The notes under the pieces: model-generated
Databases searched by the model: none
What the model saw: only the letters and a program-made list of their open reading frames with translations
What the model was told of the DNA's origin: nothing
NCBI GenBank assembly: GCA_000320545.1
Contig: ADNK01001811.1
Coordinates: 17,501 to 50,999 of the forward strand
DNA from: Bigelowiella natans CCMP2755
Lineage: Eukaryota > Cercozoa > Chlorarachniophyceae
Length of the DNA: 33,499 nucleotides
Direction of reading: 5' to 3'
Made by a program: the position numbers and the translations under genes
Shown: positions 19,901-28,707 of the stretch, one piece after another
How the letters are laid out: each line of letters starts with the position of its first letter
Position numbering within the stretch: position 1 is the first letter of the stretch

Positions 19901-22877
19901 AGGTCCCAGATACTGGCCACCTGCCTCCACAGAAGATGTTCTTCCAACAATAACTTCCCTGATTTCTCTCCGCTTCTTTGATTCTGAAATGAACGAGATC
20001 TTAGTGAGCGACCTGAACCCAAGTGACGAGATTCAAGTTGTACTAGGTGTGGACGAAATGTACACCCCAGATGCAGAGGAGGTGGCGGCTAGTGAGTACG
20101 GATGTAGATTTTATGACGAAGTCAACTTTAGATGGAGTGTAGAGGGATGCAGCGTAGGTGTTTATGACGAAAGAAACCGAACAATCACCTGTTTTTGTAA
20201 CCATTTAACTTCGTTCGAGGGGTTCACAGCACCCAATATCAACAGGATCAGCGAAGCAGACATAAACAACCTTACAATAGCCAATGTTGGAAGAAACCCA
20301 TTTACGCTTATGCTGCTGTTATTCGTATGGTGTGTCTATGCCGTGTTACTGGTATTGGCCCGACGCTTGAATGAGAGACGCATCTCGAAATTGAAGCACG
20401 ATCCCAACATAGAGCTGGACGAGTTTGTGACACAATGGTACCACCAATTCATCCACAACGAAATAGAAAAAGAAGTGTCAAGAATGGAAGACTCGGATCA
20501 GGATACTAAGAATGTAACTTCACTTCATGCAAATTCTATGCATTGATTGGTTAAAACGAATGCAATTACAATGACATAGAACCTTTCATTATTGATGTGT
20601 GACTATACCATCTCATCTAAAATTCATGATAATTGTTTTAACATCTGACGACTCTTCATTCATAAGCAGTCCGATCGGTCAATTGCACCCCTTCAGCAGC
20701 CAAATGAAGGAGCCGATCAGATGAGCGAGGTTGGACGAGTTTCCCGTGTTCCAACGCCCATTGGAAGCGTTGGAAGCTTTCAGGAACCTGTGGTGGGAAG
20801 GTATTCTAATTTCAACTCAACGTATTGAACCTATAAAGTAAACAGGCCAAATGCTACAATTCGTCCTAACCATCCATGAAAGCCTTTGTTATTCATGCCT
20901 ACAAAACCAGATCATTCTCGAGTTCTATATATTACCATTGAATCTCACATACCTTCTATGCATTTTTGTTACTTATGATTATCAAGTGGGCAGAGCGAAC
21001 AAAGGCTGCGCAGAAAAATACGACTTGTTTCAAGCATAGGTGGAAAATCGAGTATGCGCAGACCTGGCCATCATTCAACTAAGTCGACTGTTAGCTGGGC
21101 TGCAGACTTGGAAAGTCTTACCACACGTGCACAACACATACATAGATGTGATGTCACGCTCAAACACCACTTACGTCATTTTTGATGTAGTATGTGCGTG
21201 TGTGTTTTCGCGTGTGCGGGTGCCTGTGTGTGTAGTGTGCACTTGCCGAGAATCTTAGCTAAATACACATCCACAGGTGCGGCAAACGGTAAAGAAGCAG
21301 TGAGAGGCGAGGATACGATAGAAGAAGAAACGAAATCATACGAAGAGAAGAAGACGTTGAGATCGTTGTCCATTGATCTAGACGACCTTGCGTTAAGAGT
21401 CGACTCACGGCGACAGCTCCGTTTGGAGAGAATTCGGCTTTACCGTGCTAGTTCTGACAAGGATTTTGTGGATAGTAAGGAAGGCAAGGACCATAAAAAT
21501 ACCAATAACAGTAGGTCAAACCATTCAGTTCCTTGTAGCAGTAGAAGCATGCCAGACGGAACCTCTGATATTGTGTCCCCGGAATCTACATCGTCGGGTG
21601 CATTTTCTATATCTTCGATGTGCATACCACAGTGTAAGCCCAAACACCCCCAGCTGAAACGGCTAGAGGACGAACAATACGAAGAGAAAAGCCATGTTAT
21701 CAAACGGTTAAAGGCGTCCTTGATCGATCGGCAGCATGCGCTTAAACTCGAGCGCAAACGACGGCGCAGACGACGCAAAAAAAGAGGCAAGATGCCCCAG
21801 ATCATCGAGGAAAAACCAAGAGTAGGATGCAGCACTGTGAAAAAATTGTGGAAAACAAAGATGAAAAATAAACATGCATGGGTGTCTGTGCTTGCACACC
21901 ATAGACGGGATCCTTTTCAAGCCCAATGGAGAGCTAATGTACTGCTGCAATCCCTCTTAATGATATCCGTGGTGAATGGCCTATTTTACGGTGTCCCCAA
22001 CTCCCAGCCTACTTTGATAGTGACCGCCATTGCAAGCGCGATCGTTGTGACTCTCATTGATGTTATCTTCGTCCTGGCCGCTAAGAAAATTGGCAAGTAC
22101 AAATGGGAGATCAGAATGTGTGAGCTTCGTCAGCAGCTATGCCGACGAATAACACCAAAGGAGATGAGCAACAGCACCGTGATGAAGAACGGCAAGCATA
22201 TGGCTAGCGAAATGGCCCCAGCTGCAGCAGCCAAAAATTCATCTGCACTTGACAGCAGAGTAGAAATAAGGGAAAAACTCAACGCTACCTCTGGGAAGGT
22301 TGAAGACGAGAAAGGCCGAGGAGAGATCGAAAAACTAAAGTCTCGTGAAAGGCTCATTGCTGCGATCGCTTGGTCATGTTTTCTCATCATTGCGCTTGGC
22401 TGCAGCTTCATCGTTCTTGTATTAGGGGTAAGATTTGACCTGAACGATGATTCAAATGAGGGAATTGAGGTGCACAACAGTGCGTCATTTCGATGGCTAA
22501 TCTCGACGATTCTTTCGGAAGTACTCAGGGCATGTCTGGCCCTACCCATCGTGTTTGCGATAATGGCGGTGGTTGTCTACTTCATCGTGCTATTTGCTCC
22601 TACAATCATGCAGGAAATTGCAATTGCTTGGGTAATTTCTGAGGACGACTTGTACGAATTGAAGGCATACGATGTTTTCGAAAGAGTCAACGATGGATTC
22701 ACACTGAATGCGGAAGGCATGCGCAGACTTCGCATCCTCGTCAGGAGGGCCACTGACATCGAATGCCTCAAGTCCGCTGGTAGCCGAAACGCGAATAATC
22801 CAAAGCCTTCTGGTACTCGGAATGGCAGTGTATCATCTAAAGCGACTGGCATTGATCGAGTGCTAAGAGTCGACTGA
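13375..22877 (+). CDS. Polycystin-1-like receptor: REJ, GPS, 5 TM
   Basis: About 2,200 residues. My exon set is 13375-13777, 13839-13994, 14169-14243, 14651-14698, 14806-14895, 15052-15165, 15322-15435, 15592-15705, 15906-15968, 16114-16633, 16724-16959, 17107-17237, 17301-17379, 17523-17805, 17998-18696, 18813-19014, 19081-19128, 19200-20513, 20670-20800, 20987 to about 21174, and 21277-22877. Phases agree at every join; the end of exon 20 is the least certain. Order of parts: signal peptide, N-terminal beta domain, Ser/Thr/Pro stalk, REJ-like region, GPS motif, TM1, long basic cytoplasmic loop, TM2-5. Polycystin-1 relatives are self-cleaved adhesion or sensory receptors with PLAT and 11 TM. 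Here no PLAT is visible and the protein stops after TM5, so it has no pore of its own. Likely a surface receptor or matrix sensor. Confidence 0.82.
14169..14243 (+). CDS. Exon 3: Ser/Thr/Pro stalk
   Basis: A 75-bp exon in phase 1-1 reading VNPTEVPTSCPSKNPTTLSP and a few more residues, between a CATTAG acceptor and a GTATGG donor. It matches the stalk composition of the neighbouring exons. The intron before it (13995-14168) holds decayed, similar-looking S/T codons broken by stops, perhaps a lost exon. Confidence 0.6.
14651..15705 (+). repeat. Tandem exon-intron array coding the stalk
   Basis: Five exons (14651-14698, 14806-14895, 15052-15165, 15322-15435, 15592-15705; 48, 90, 114, 114 and 114 bp) alternate with introns of 107, 156, 156 and 156 bp. 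From 15052 the whole unit, exon plus intron, repeats every 270 bp with only scattered differences. The 90-bp exon is the same unit lacking 24 bp (a TTTGACTCC duplication). Every exon is phase 1-1, so any number can be included or skipped without a frameshift. Each codes for a Ser/Thr/Pro-rich segment (for example STPLTNSSAPSFSPSSTPS) that would be an O-glycosylated, rod-like spacer. The acceptor TGTGCTATTTAG and donor CCAAG|GTAGCT are shared by all later units. Confidence 0.85.
15906..15968 (+). CDS. Exon 9: last stalk exon
   Basis: A 63-bp exon, phase 1-1, reading GTLNPPIDLPQSSPSTSFPL, after a TATTGTAG acceptor. The donor is ambiguous. GTTCAAAG after CTAGATA fits the phase, and the sequence continues as open Ser-rich frame for some 130 bp. 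That sequence resembles the intron start of the first array unit (GTAGTTCAAAG). Confidence 0.55.
16114..19128 (+). CDS. Exons 10-17: REJ-like extracellular region
   Basis: Eight exons encode about 700 residues. The join 16633/16724 gives SRGSACRPFSSYEWTLLP, which matches the REJ pattern (Ser-rich turn, Cys, Arg-Pro, aromatic, Trp). Later blocks fit too: PGVRYDISVKLTNWLGG, VVYNWELIDGP and HGWSTGALEESLPLSYQFSL. REJ modules occur in sperm receptor for egg jelly and polycystin-1 proteins, between ligand-binding domains and GAIN/GPS. Exon 14 carries Pro-rich and Gly-rich insertions (codons about 17600-17670). Introns run 63-192 bp. The 48-bp exon 17 has two in-frame acceptors, CTTCAG (19080) and TTTCAG (19092). 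Confidence 0.75.
19200..20513 (+). CDS. Exon 18: GAIN/GPS region and TM1
   Basis: The largest extracellular exon, 438 codons in one open frame. The first 300 residues are helical then beta-rich, as in GAIN domains. The GPS motif is complete: YGC, RWSVEGC, then TCFCNHLTSFEGF, with the four Cys and two Trp/aromatic positions expected. Autoproteolysis would occur between Leu and Thr of HLT. About 30 residues later comes a strong transmembrane helix (NPFTLMLLLFVWCVYAVLLV) followed by Arg-rich cytosolic sequence. The donor AAGAAT|GTAACT keeps phase 0, while reading through adds a few residues and a stop at 20544. Confidence 0.9.
20670..22877 (+). CDS. Exons 19-21: cytoplasmic loop and TM2-TM5
   Basis: Exons 20670-20800, 20987 to about 21174, and 21277-22877. 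The loop is basic and Ser-rich, with no PLAT/LH2 pattern visible. The block HAWVSVLAHHRRDPFQAQWR before TM2 resembles the polycystin-1 segment that precedes TM2. TM2 and TM3 (about 21945-22085) form a hairpin. A charged Lys/Glu loop follows, then TM4 (SCFLIIALGCSFIVLVLG). FRWLISTILSEVLRACLALP matches the polycystin-1 segment before TM5. The frame ends about 85 residues after TM5 with a basic Ser-rich tail. The six-helix channel unit of full-length family members is absent, and nothing downstream supplies it. Confidence 0.8.
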
Positions 22878-22932
22878 GGCTTTGATGAAGGCGTGTCTCA
22901 CCTCCTACGACTCGTGCACCAGCCTCTTGCAT

Positions 22933-22948
22933 AATAAAGAGTAATAAA
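22933..22948 (+). promoter_or_regulatory. Two AATAAA polyadenylation signals
   Basis: AATAAA occurs at 22933-22938 and 22943-22948, about 55-70 bp after the receptor stop codon. Their position supports 22877 as the true end of this gene rather than an artefact of a missed exon. Confidence 0.7.
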
Positions 22949-22949
22949 G

Positions 22950-24325
22950 AATCATGAGGAAACGATCGTCTCTACTTCAAAAGCATCAAGCTATATCTGA
23001 CTTCTGCATAGCTTAACTTCATCGTGAACACTAGAAATGGAGAACTGCAACAAATAGCGGAATTCGAAAATAGAAAATAAGAATAGCGTTGCTGGGATTC
23101 GTTGTTTTATTGACAGATCTTAGTCTTATATCCACTCCAGACAAATCTGCAGATACTGCAAGGCTTTAGACGTTTCGGTTTAAAGTTCGTATTAGCTTCT
23201 TTAAGCATAGGTTAATCAGATGCAGTGGAAATATATAGATGTAGAAATCAAGCCGCACGTACATGCTCATATGTCTAGATGTATGATGTATGTGCCAATT
23301 TTATTATAATGACTTCTAGCCTTGCTAGCTTACTCAAATCAGTCTACGGATTCAATCAGTACACATTGCCCCGCATGATCGATCTGCGTCGACTACGACC
23401 TGCTGAATTCCAAGGCTGTGTCGAGCTAGCAGCTAGTGCGCATGTGGCCAAATGTCCTGCATAAAAATAAATATTTAAAATTAAAGAATAATATGGTTGG
23501 AGGAAATTCTAAAGATTTCTCAGAAAAAAAATTTGGAAATCTCGGCAGCACGGTGCTAGCTAGCTAGGATGTAGCATTTGTCCTGACATTTCTGGCTTTA
23601 GACATGTTCAACGCTAAACTGTTTTTGCTAGCTAGCTAGTTTGGTAGCACTGCACATGCTTGTAGACTTGAAGCATGCTAGCTAGCTAGAATGCTTCAAG
23701 ATAAGAGATAAGTCATAGAATGCACAAATAGAAACATAGCTTAGCTAGCTAAGCGCGTCAGGATCTCTTTTGCTTCATGCGCGTCGTGCTTACTAGCTTG
23801 CATGCGCGCCTACTAGCCTATTAGAAAGTTACTCTAGGACTAGAGTATCTAGCTAGCTAGGCTAGCTAGGTCTAGAGGTAGTCAGTAGTGGACATCAGCA
23901 GTGAACATCGGCGAATTATCATTTTCCGTGCCAGACGTTGTGATAAATAAATCGGACGTCTAGACATGCATGATAGAGTATTTATGGAGAACCAATTTGT
24001 CTAGTCGCCGGAATCCAGCAGTATAGCAGTATGTACTAACTAAAATGATCAGTTTTGGCTGACTTTACATCTAACCGCAGGAGTGTAGATGTAATCATCT
24101 GTTCGCACGTATTCCAAGAGAAATGCAATAGTGTATGCGGAGGGATGCCTCATAATTCGCATAACTATTAAATATATACATACATGAAGTCTACTGAGCT
24201 ATTATAAATTTTTATAGTTTTTGGAAATCCAGTTCCCCCCTCTGCTCTGTCTCTCTCAATCGACTAGAACCTAAAACAAGCATAGGGAGAAAAAGCAAGC
24301 AAACACCCGGAATATTACGATGACT
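22950..24325. other. Intergenic, CTAG-palindrome region
   Basis: No gene is seen between the receptor and the minus-strand gene. The longest ORF (23279-23464, plus) is featureless. The block 23555-23871 holds the palindrome cluster described separately. Confidence 0.55.
23555..23871. repeat. CTAG palindrome and hairpin cluster
   Basis: GCTAGCTAGCTAG occurs at 23555-23567, 23627-23639 and 23677-23689, with related runs at 23739-23754 (GCTTAGCTAGCTAAGC, a perfect 16-bp palindrome) and about 23850-23871. The third copy is the loop of a perfect 10-bp hairpin: CTTGAAGCAT (23667-23676) pairs with ATGCTTCAAG (23691-23700). ACTCTAG/CTAGAGT at 23831-23846 forms another. Five self-complementary sites in about 320 bp is far above chance. 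Binding sites, a structured RNA or foldback debris are possible. Confidence 0.8.
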
Positions 24326-24649
24326 TCATGCCGGATTTAGGGCGAAACTACAACGATCTTTGCGTGCAATCGATCTCTCTTTGAGGATTGCATAACCTTC
24401 TTTGGTCTCTCCTCCAGCATTTGAGTTGAAATAGAATAATATACTAACTGCTGGTATCTTGGCTATCGTCAAAACCACCACCACCGCCACCATCATCATC
24501 ATTATCACCATCGCCATCATCATTATCCTATCGAAGGAGTTGGATATCACAACCATTTCATCCCCGGTCTTCAAATTGGTGCTGGCATACACGGGCGAGG
24601 TAGGGCCTATCTTATACTCGCATAGCTCCTTGCTGTCGTCGAGCTCTTG
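24326..24649 (-). CDS. Exon 7: microsatellite-encoded hydrophobic helix
   Basis: After the acceptor TTGCAG (24650) the exon reads QELDDSKELCEYKIGPTSPV and a polar stretch. It then runs into about 32 hydrophobic residues, mostly Met, Ile and Val, encoded by ATG/ATA/GTG triplets of a trinucleotide repeat (24465-24530). A basic tail ends at the stop 24326. The intron just upstream ends in 26 C followed by TTGCAG, an extreme polypyrimidine tract. Confidence 0.5.
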   Translation of the reverse strand, partial: QELDDSKELCEYKIGPTSPVYASTNLKTGDEMVVISNSFDRIMMMAMVIMMMMVAVVVVLTIAKIPAVSILFYFNSNAGGETKEGYAILKERSIARKDRCSFALNPA

Positions 24650-24722
24650 CTGCAAGGGGGGGGGGGGGGGGGGGGGGGGGGTTGGAAGGGGTTGAAGAGA
24701 ATGTTACGATCGAAGATGATAT

Positions 24723-24758
<36 letters not shown>

Positions 24759-25224
24759 CATCTATAGCTTAGTCTTTTATGGAAATTCTGTCGACTAACC
24801 AAAAGAATTTACCTCCTCGTTTATCCTTCCCCCCCACCCCCCTTCCCCCGTTCATGTTTTATCTTATCTTCAGTACGACTGTCATTCGTCGTCGCATTTG
24901 ATCGGGGAGCAGTGGAAGTCTACTACCAGAATTCGGTCATCTCCCAACGTGATGAGGAACCGTGTGCTCTCAGAACTAGAGCTTTGCCGGACGTAGGCCT
25001 GTCTTATTCTCCATACCTATGAAGAGAGGGGGGGGAGAGAGCGAGAGAGCGAGGGAGGAAGACCAAGCAGGGTCATCGGCAGCTAATATATCTTTCGAGT
25101 TTGAAGCCACATTTTCGGGTGATATGTGCAATGCCATTTAGTAGTAGCTGGTAGTTTCTTTCACACGAACACACACACACACACACACACACATTTTGTA
25201 TTTGAATATTATAAATATTATAAT

Positions 25225-25276
<52 letters not shown>

Positions 25277-25832
25277 CATAAAGAACTATTATAAAAGCAC
25301 AAACATACACGCTCATGTAGTAACAGAGTGCATTGTTGTATGATTGCGAAGACATAGCATGAACTAGGGGGGGGGGGAGAGGGGACAACCAAGTCATTGC
25401 TGGAGACCTCCATTTCCTCGTATCTGCACAACAACATCGAAAGCAACACGATGGAAATTAAGACGAGCCTCGTCAAACCATGGGACAAATGCATCTAATG
25501 ATAATAACACAGCGATCGAATGAAAGACTTAGGGAAATCGTCGGTCCTTCACGTGTTTTAAATACAGTCGGTGCTCGATGGGAAAGGTATGCTGATATCC
25601 CTTCAGAACCATCGTTATCGTCATCACCACCAGCATACGTTGCATTCTTTATTATTTATCCAATATTTCTCCCAGTACTCTTCTCTTTCCACGTTGATGA
25701 TGAGTAGCATCCGTTTCCACGCCGTCTCCTTTGAAACCTATTTGTTGTTGAGCGACGAGACATTAAGCGGGGGGGGGGGGGGGGGGGACATTTATTTTGT
25801 AATGATAATATATTTTAAGAAGTACGCTTATG

Positions 25833-25875
<43 letters not shown>

Positions 25876-25885
25876 ACACTATCTT

Positions 25886-25923
<38 letters not shown>

Positions 25924-26951
25924 AAAGTGGCTCACCCAGTTATTGGAATCCTGACATATTTTGGGTGCGAAGATCTGCCTAATCATCATGTTCTCCAAAG
26001 GTGCTGATAGATTGGACTTGTGCCGTCCCCCATCGTCGTCATTATCGTCGTCGTCGTCGTTATTGCCATTGCTACCATCATGCTTACGGAGGGTGAGCTC
26101 CTGCATGCCATCACTGTCCACGCGCCCTTGCAGGTTATCGTCAGCCCCTGCTGCTACGACAACCTCTGCGACAGTTTTTGTTCTCCGCCCTTCACCCCCT
26201 CCCCCCTTCTCCTCTTGCTTCCCGTGGTCTATCACCGTGTTGCCATCACCACCACCACCCCCATCGTCGCCGCCATTAGACTGCTTCTCCTCCTTCGCGT
26301 ATGTCCGCTGCTGATGGCCGGTTGAGGCAGCAGCCGCTACATACGACGCCTCGTTGTCCTGTGCCTGCACTTGCTGGTGCTGCTGCTGCCGCCGTGGAAA
26401 GGAAGAAGATGCTCCTCCGTCCATGTCAAAGGGGCTGCTCTCTTCTTCCGTTTCATTATCGGTGTAGTACTTCGACGATTGCGACATCATTCGTGATCTC
26501 TCTGTCAAGCTCTGTTTTGACTCTACCGAGCCCTGGCTAGCAGCCCCCATGCCATCACCGTCGTGGGGAATACGGTTGTCCCCCCCCCTCCCCCCATCGT
26601 GACGAGCTGAATTTCGTTCGAGGGTCAGTGGCGCCGCAAAGACATCTGGAGGTTTCTTCTTCGTTGTAGCAGCCGAAACAGGGTTATTAGCCGGTGTTGT
26701 CGCGATTGGTCTACAAAATGCCTCAGTTTTCGGCCCGAGGGGGGGGGCGAGAGGAGACGACTCGGTAGTGCTGGTAGGCCCTGTGGTGGTTTTCGGAGTA
26801 GCAGTTCCTTGAAGAGGGTCTGATGAGACTGCCGTCTCGCGCACTCTGGGAGTACTCGTCATCTGTGGTGTACGGGGGAGATTAAAAGTACTCTCCAATG
26901 CACTCTCAAAATACTACAAATTATGACTAATTATTATATATATTATTAATT

Positions 26952-26990
<39 letters not shown>

Positions 26991-28250
26991 GTGTGTGTGT
27001 GTGTGTGAGTGTATTATATACATATATGCTACATGATGTACGTGTGGGTGTGCATCCGTATTTTGGTATGACGTGCGTTTTACATTTGTTTTGAAAATGT
27101 GAAAACGAGTATAAATAACGATGGTGGTTTTTGTTCTGTTAAGGCAGAGGATATTGTGGGTCGGGGGGAGGGATTCATCAGCGACGACTTCGATTGATTA
27201 CGTCACACGATGAAACTGAAAAATGTCATTCGTATGTAATTCCAAATGCAGAGAACTACATTATTGCTCTTGGATTCATTGCACCCCGTGGCAGTAGGTG
27301 CGTACTTGTTACGAGCTTTTGAATTAGTTGCAGCCTGCATCGTGATATGTGCTTGCTGATAGCTTTCTCGCCCATCGATTATCGGATAAGGGGAATTGGC
27401 ATTGTTGAGACCATGGGTGCCTGCTACGTTATGGGACGAGGAAGAGCTTGATTTCATAGATTCTGAAACATTAGCGAAATTGGAGACCGCGGAGTCCACC
27501 CTCTGGTTCCTCGAACGCGTGCGTGTATGGCGGAAACTAGAGTTCTGACAATCCGGCGACTTTGATATGGGGTTTCTGAATGAGGCCAATCGAATAGTCA
27601 GCAAACCCAATAATTTCCTTACAACGCTGATGGGCACAATGCAGGAATGGGGAGGATTAGACTTTGGACCTTTCTTGTAGCTTCGCTCGTAGTTTATGCC
27701 GCTGCTTTCGCTTATTTTTTAGAGCTTTCCATGTCTCCTCCACGTTGCTGCTGCTGTCCTTTTCCATAACCGAGCTAAGCGCCTTCTCGTATCTAAAAGG
27801 GCAAAGTTAAAGTTGGAAAGGACTGTTGAGACAAAAACTTCTGGTGTGGTAAAGGGCGTAGCGAATATCATTCATCATTGCAAATCGGGAAGCAGGGTAT
27901 TCATCATTCTCGCAACACTATCGCTATCTAGGCAAGGGGTCGCATTTTAAGGAAAGTAAGTACCCCGCATAGTTCTCATCCTGCTTAAGCTCGTTGAAGT
28001 CCGGGCACTTTTGGGATAGCTCCTGTGACCTGTATTTTGGAGGAAAAAGAAAGAAGTTGAACACTTAGATGCCGGATGCGTTTTTCCTATAGAAAGCAGC
28101 CTTCAGGTAGAGGGATGAGAACCTTCGTTTCCAATCACTATGCAGATTGGATTCCCCTTTCTCATTCTCAAATTTGCTTCCTCTATCTCGGGGAAAGAGG
28201 GGGGGCTTCGCGCCCCTACCGGAAGCCTTCTTACTGTTCTTGGAGCCCAT
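24326..28250 (-). CDS. Unrecognised protein, low-complexity, two hydrophobic segments
   Basis: I do not recognise this protein. Exons in transcription order are 28250-28123, 28029-27964, 27792-27663, 27544-27260, 26862-25936, 25494-25390 and 24649-24326; phases agree throughout, giving 654 residues. The start MGSKNSKKAS fits an N-myristoylation signal (Gly2, Ser6, Lys). Residues 43-108 are charged and helical (SQELSQKCPDFNELKQDENY, NKRKQRHKLRAKLQERSK). The middle (about 110-515) is low complexity, with Ser runs, Gln/His, Gly/Asp and a poly-Asp stretch. Two hydrophobic segments follow: LTRLVLISIVLLSMLLC (exon 6) and a Met/Val-rich run in exon 7. Exons 1-5 are well supported by splice sites, while exons 6-7 rest on phase and composition only. 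It could be a membrane-anchored scaffold; no function is claimed. Confidence 0.6.
24656..24681. repeat. Poly-G run of 26
   Basis: Homopolymer of 26 G on the plus strand. On the minus strand it is the polypyrimidine tract directly before the exon 7 acceptor. Exact length is probably uncertain in the assembly. Confidence 0.9.
24725..24758. repeat. AC microsatellite
   Basis: Clean AC dinucleotide run in the sixth intron of the minus-strand gene. Confidence 0.9.
25169..25270. repeat. AC then TA microsatellites
   Basis: AC run (25169-25193), short AT-rich spacer, then TA run (to 25270), all intronic in the minus-strand gene. Confidence 0.9.
25769..25921. repeat. Poly-G, CT and CA microsatellites
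   Basis: G run 25769-25787, CT run 25836-25869 and CA run 25887-25921, in the intron between exons 5 and 6 of the minus-strand gene. Together they replace nearly all unique intron sequence near the exon 5 donor. Confidence 0.9.
25936..26862 (-). CDS. Exon 5 of the unrecognised gene
   Basis: A 309-codon exon between a clean CACCACAG acceptor and a strong GTGAGC donor, phase 0-0. It starts MTSTPRVRETAVSSDPLQGT and ends PKICQDSNNW. It encodes Thr/Ser/Pro, then Gln/His, then Gly/Asp/Asn-rich stretches, with a poly-Asp near 26040. The same bases are open on the plus strand only as short shadow frames. Confidence 0.7.
26956..27008. repeat. TA then TG microsatellites
   Basis: TA run followed by TG run inside the fourth intron of the minus-strand gene (26863-27259). 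Confidence 0.9.
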
Positions 28251-28707
28251 CTTTTGATACGATGCTCGGGTGGCTCTCTAATCCCGCCGGGTAGTATCGG
28301 GGACTAGATCTAGGGTTCGAAGGTGTAGAAACACATGAATACATGTATGAGTATACTTCTGACATTATTTAGCGTGTTAGTTAGTAGTTTAGTTAGTTGT
28401 TCTGTTCGCGAAGTGATTTTCATACAGGTAGTGTCCTTGTGTCCTTGTCCAGATTTCATGGAATTTCATGGAATTCCATGGTCATCTTCGGACAAATATA
28501 TACATCTTCGGACACCTTCGGAAATTCTAAGAGACACAATAATCTTCGGACACATTCGGACACGTCGGACACTTTCATAAGACCCATCATGGAATTTCAT
28601 GGCTCGTTTTGACCCGTTTTGGGTTTGATCATGATACTTTTGACAAATACCGGGTAGTACCGGGGATTAATAACAGCGTCAAACTAGCAAGGAGCCCTCC
28701 TGACAAA
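28251..28707. promoter_or_regulatory. Divergent promoter region with repeated boxes
   Basis: This 457-bp gap separates two start codons that point away from each other (28250 minus, 28708 plus). Six CTTCGGACA-like boxes lie in 86 bp (28486, 28506, 28516, 28544, 28554, 28563). They are flanked by two identical CATGGAATTTCATGG repeats (28457-28471, 28588-28602), the first extended by the palindrome GGAATTCC. Outside these, CCGGGTAGTAYCGGGGA occurs at 28287-28303 and 28650-28666, about 40 bp from each start codon. The nested order suggests a shared control region; which factors bind is unknown. Confidence 0.65.

Noticed and set aside
25571-26540. Plus-strand ORFs over the unrecognised gene
   Set aside because: Ser/Pro/Leu-rich mirror frames of the minus-strand exon 5; they lack splice support, while the minus exon has a clean acceptor and a GTGAGC donor.
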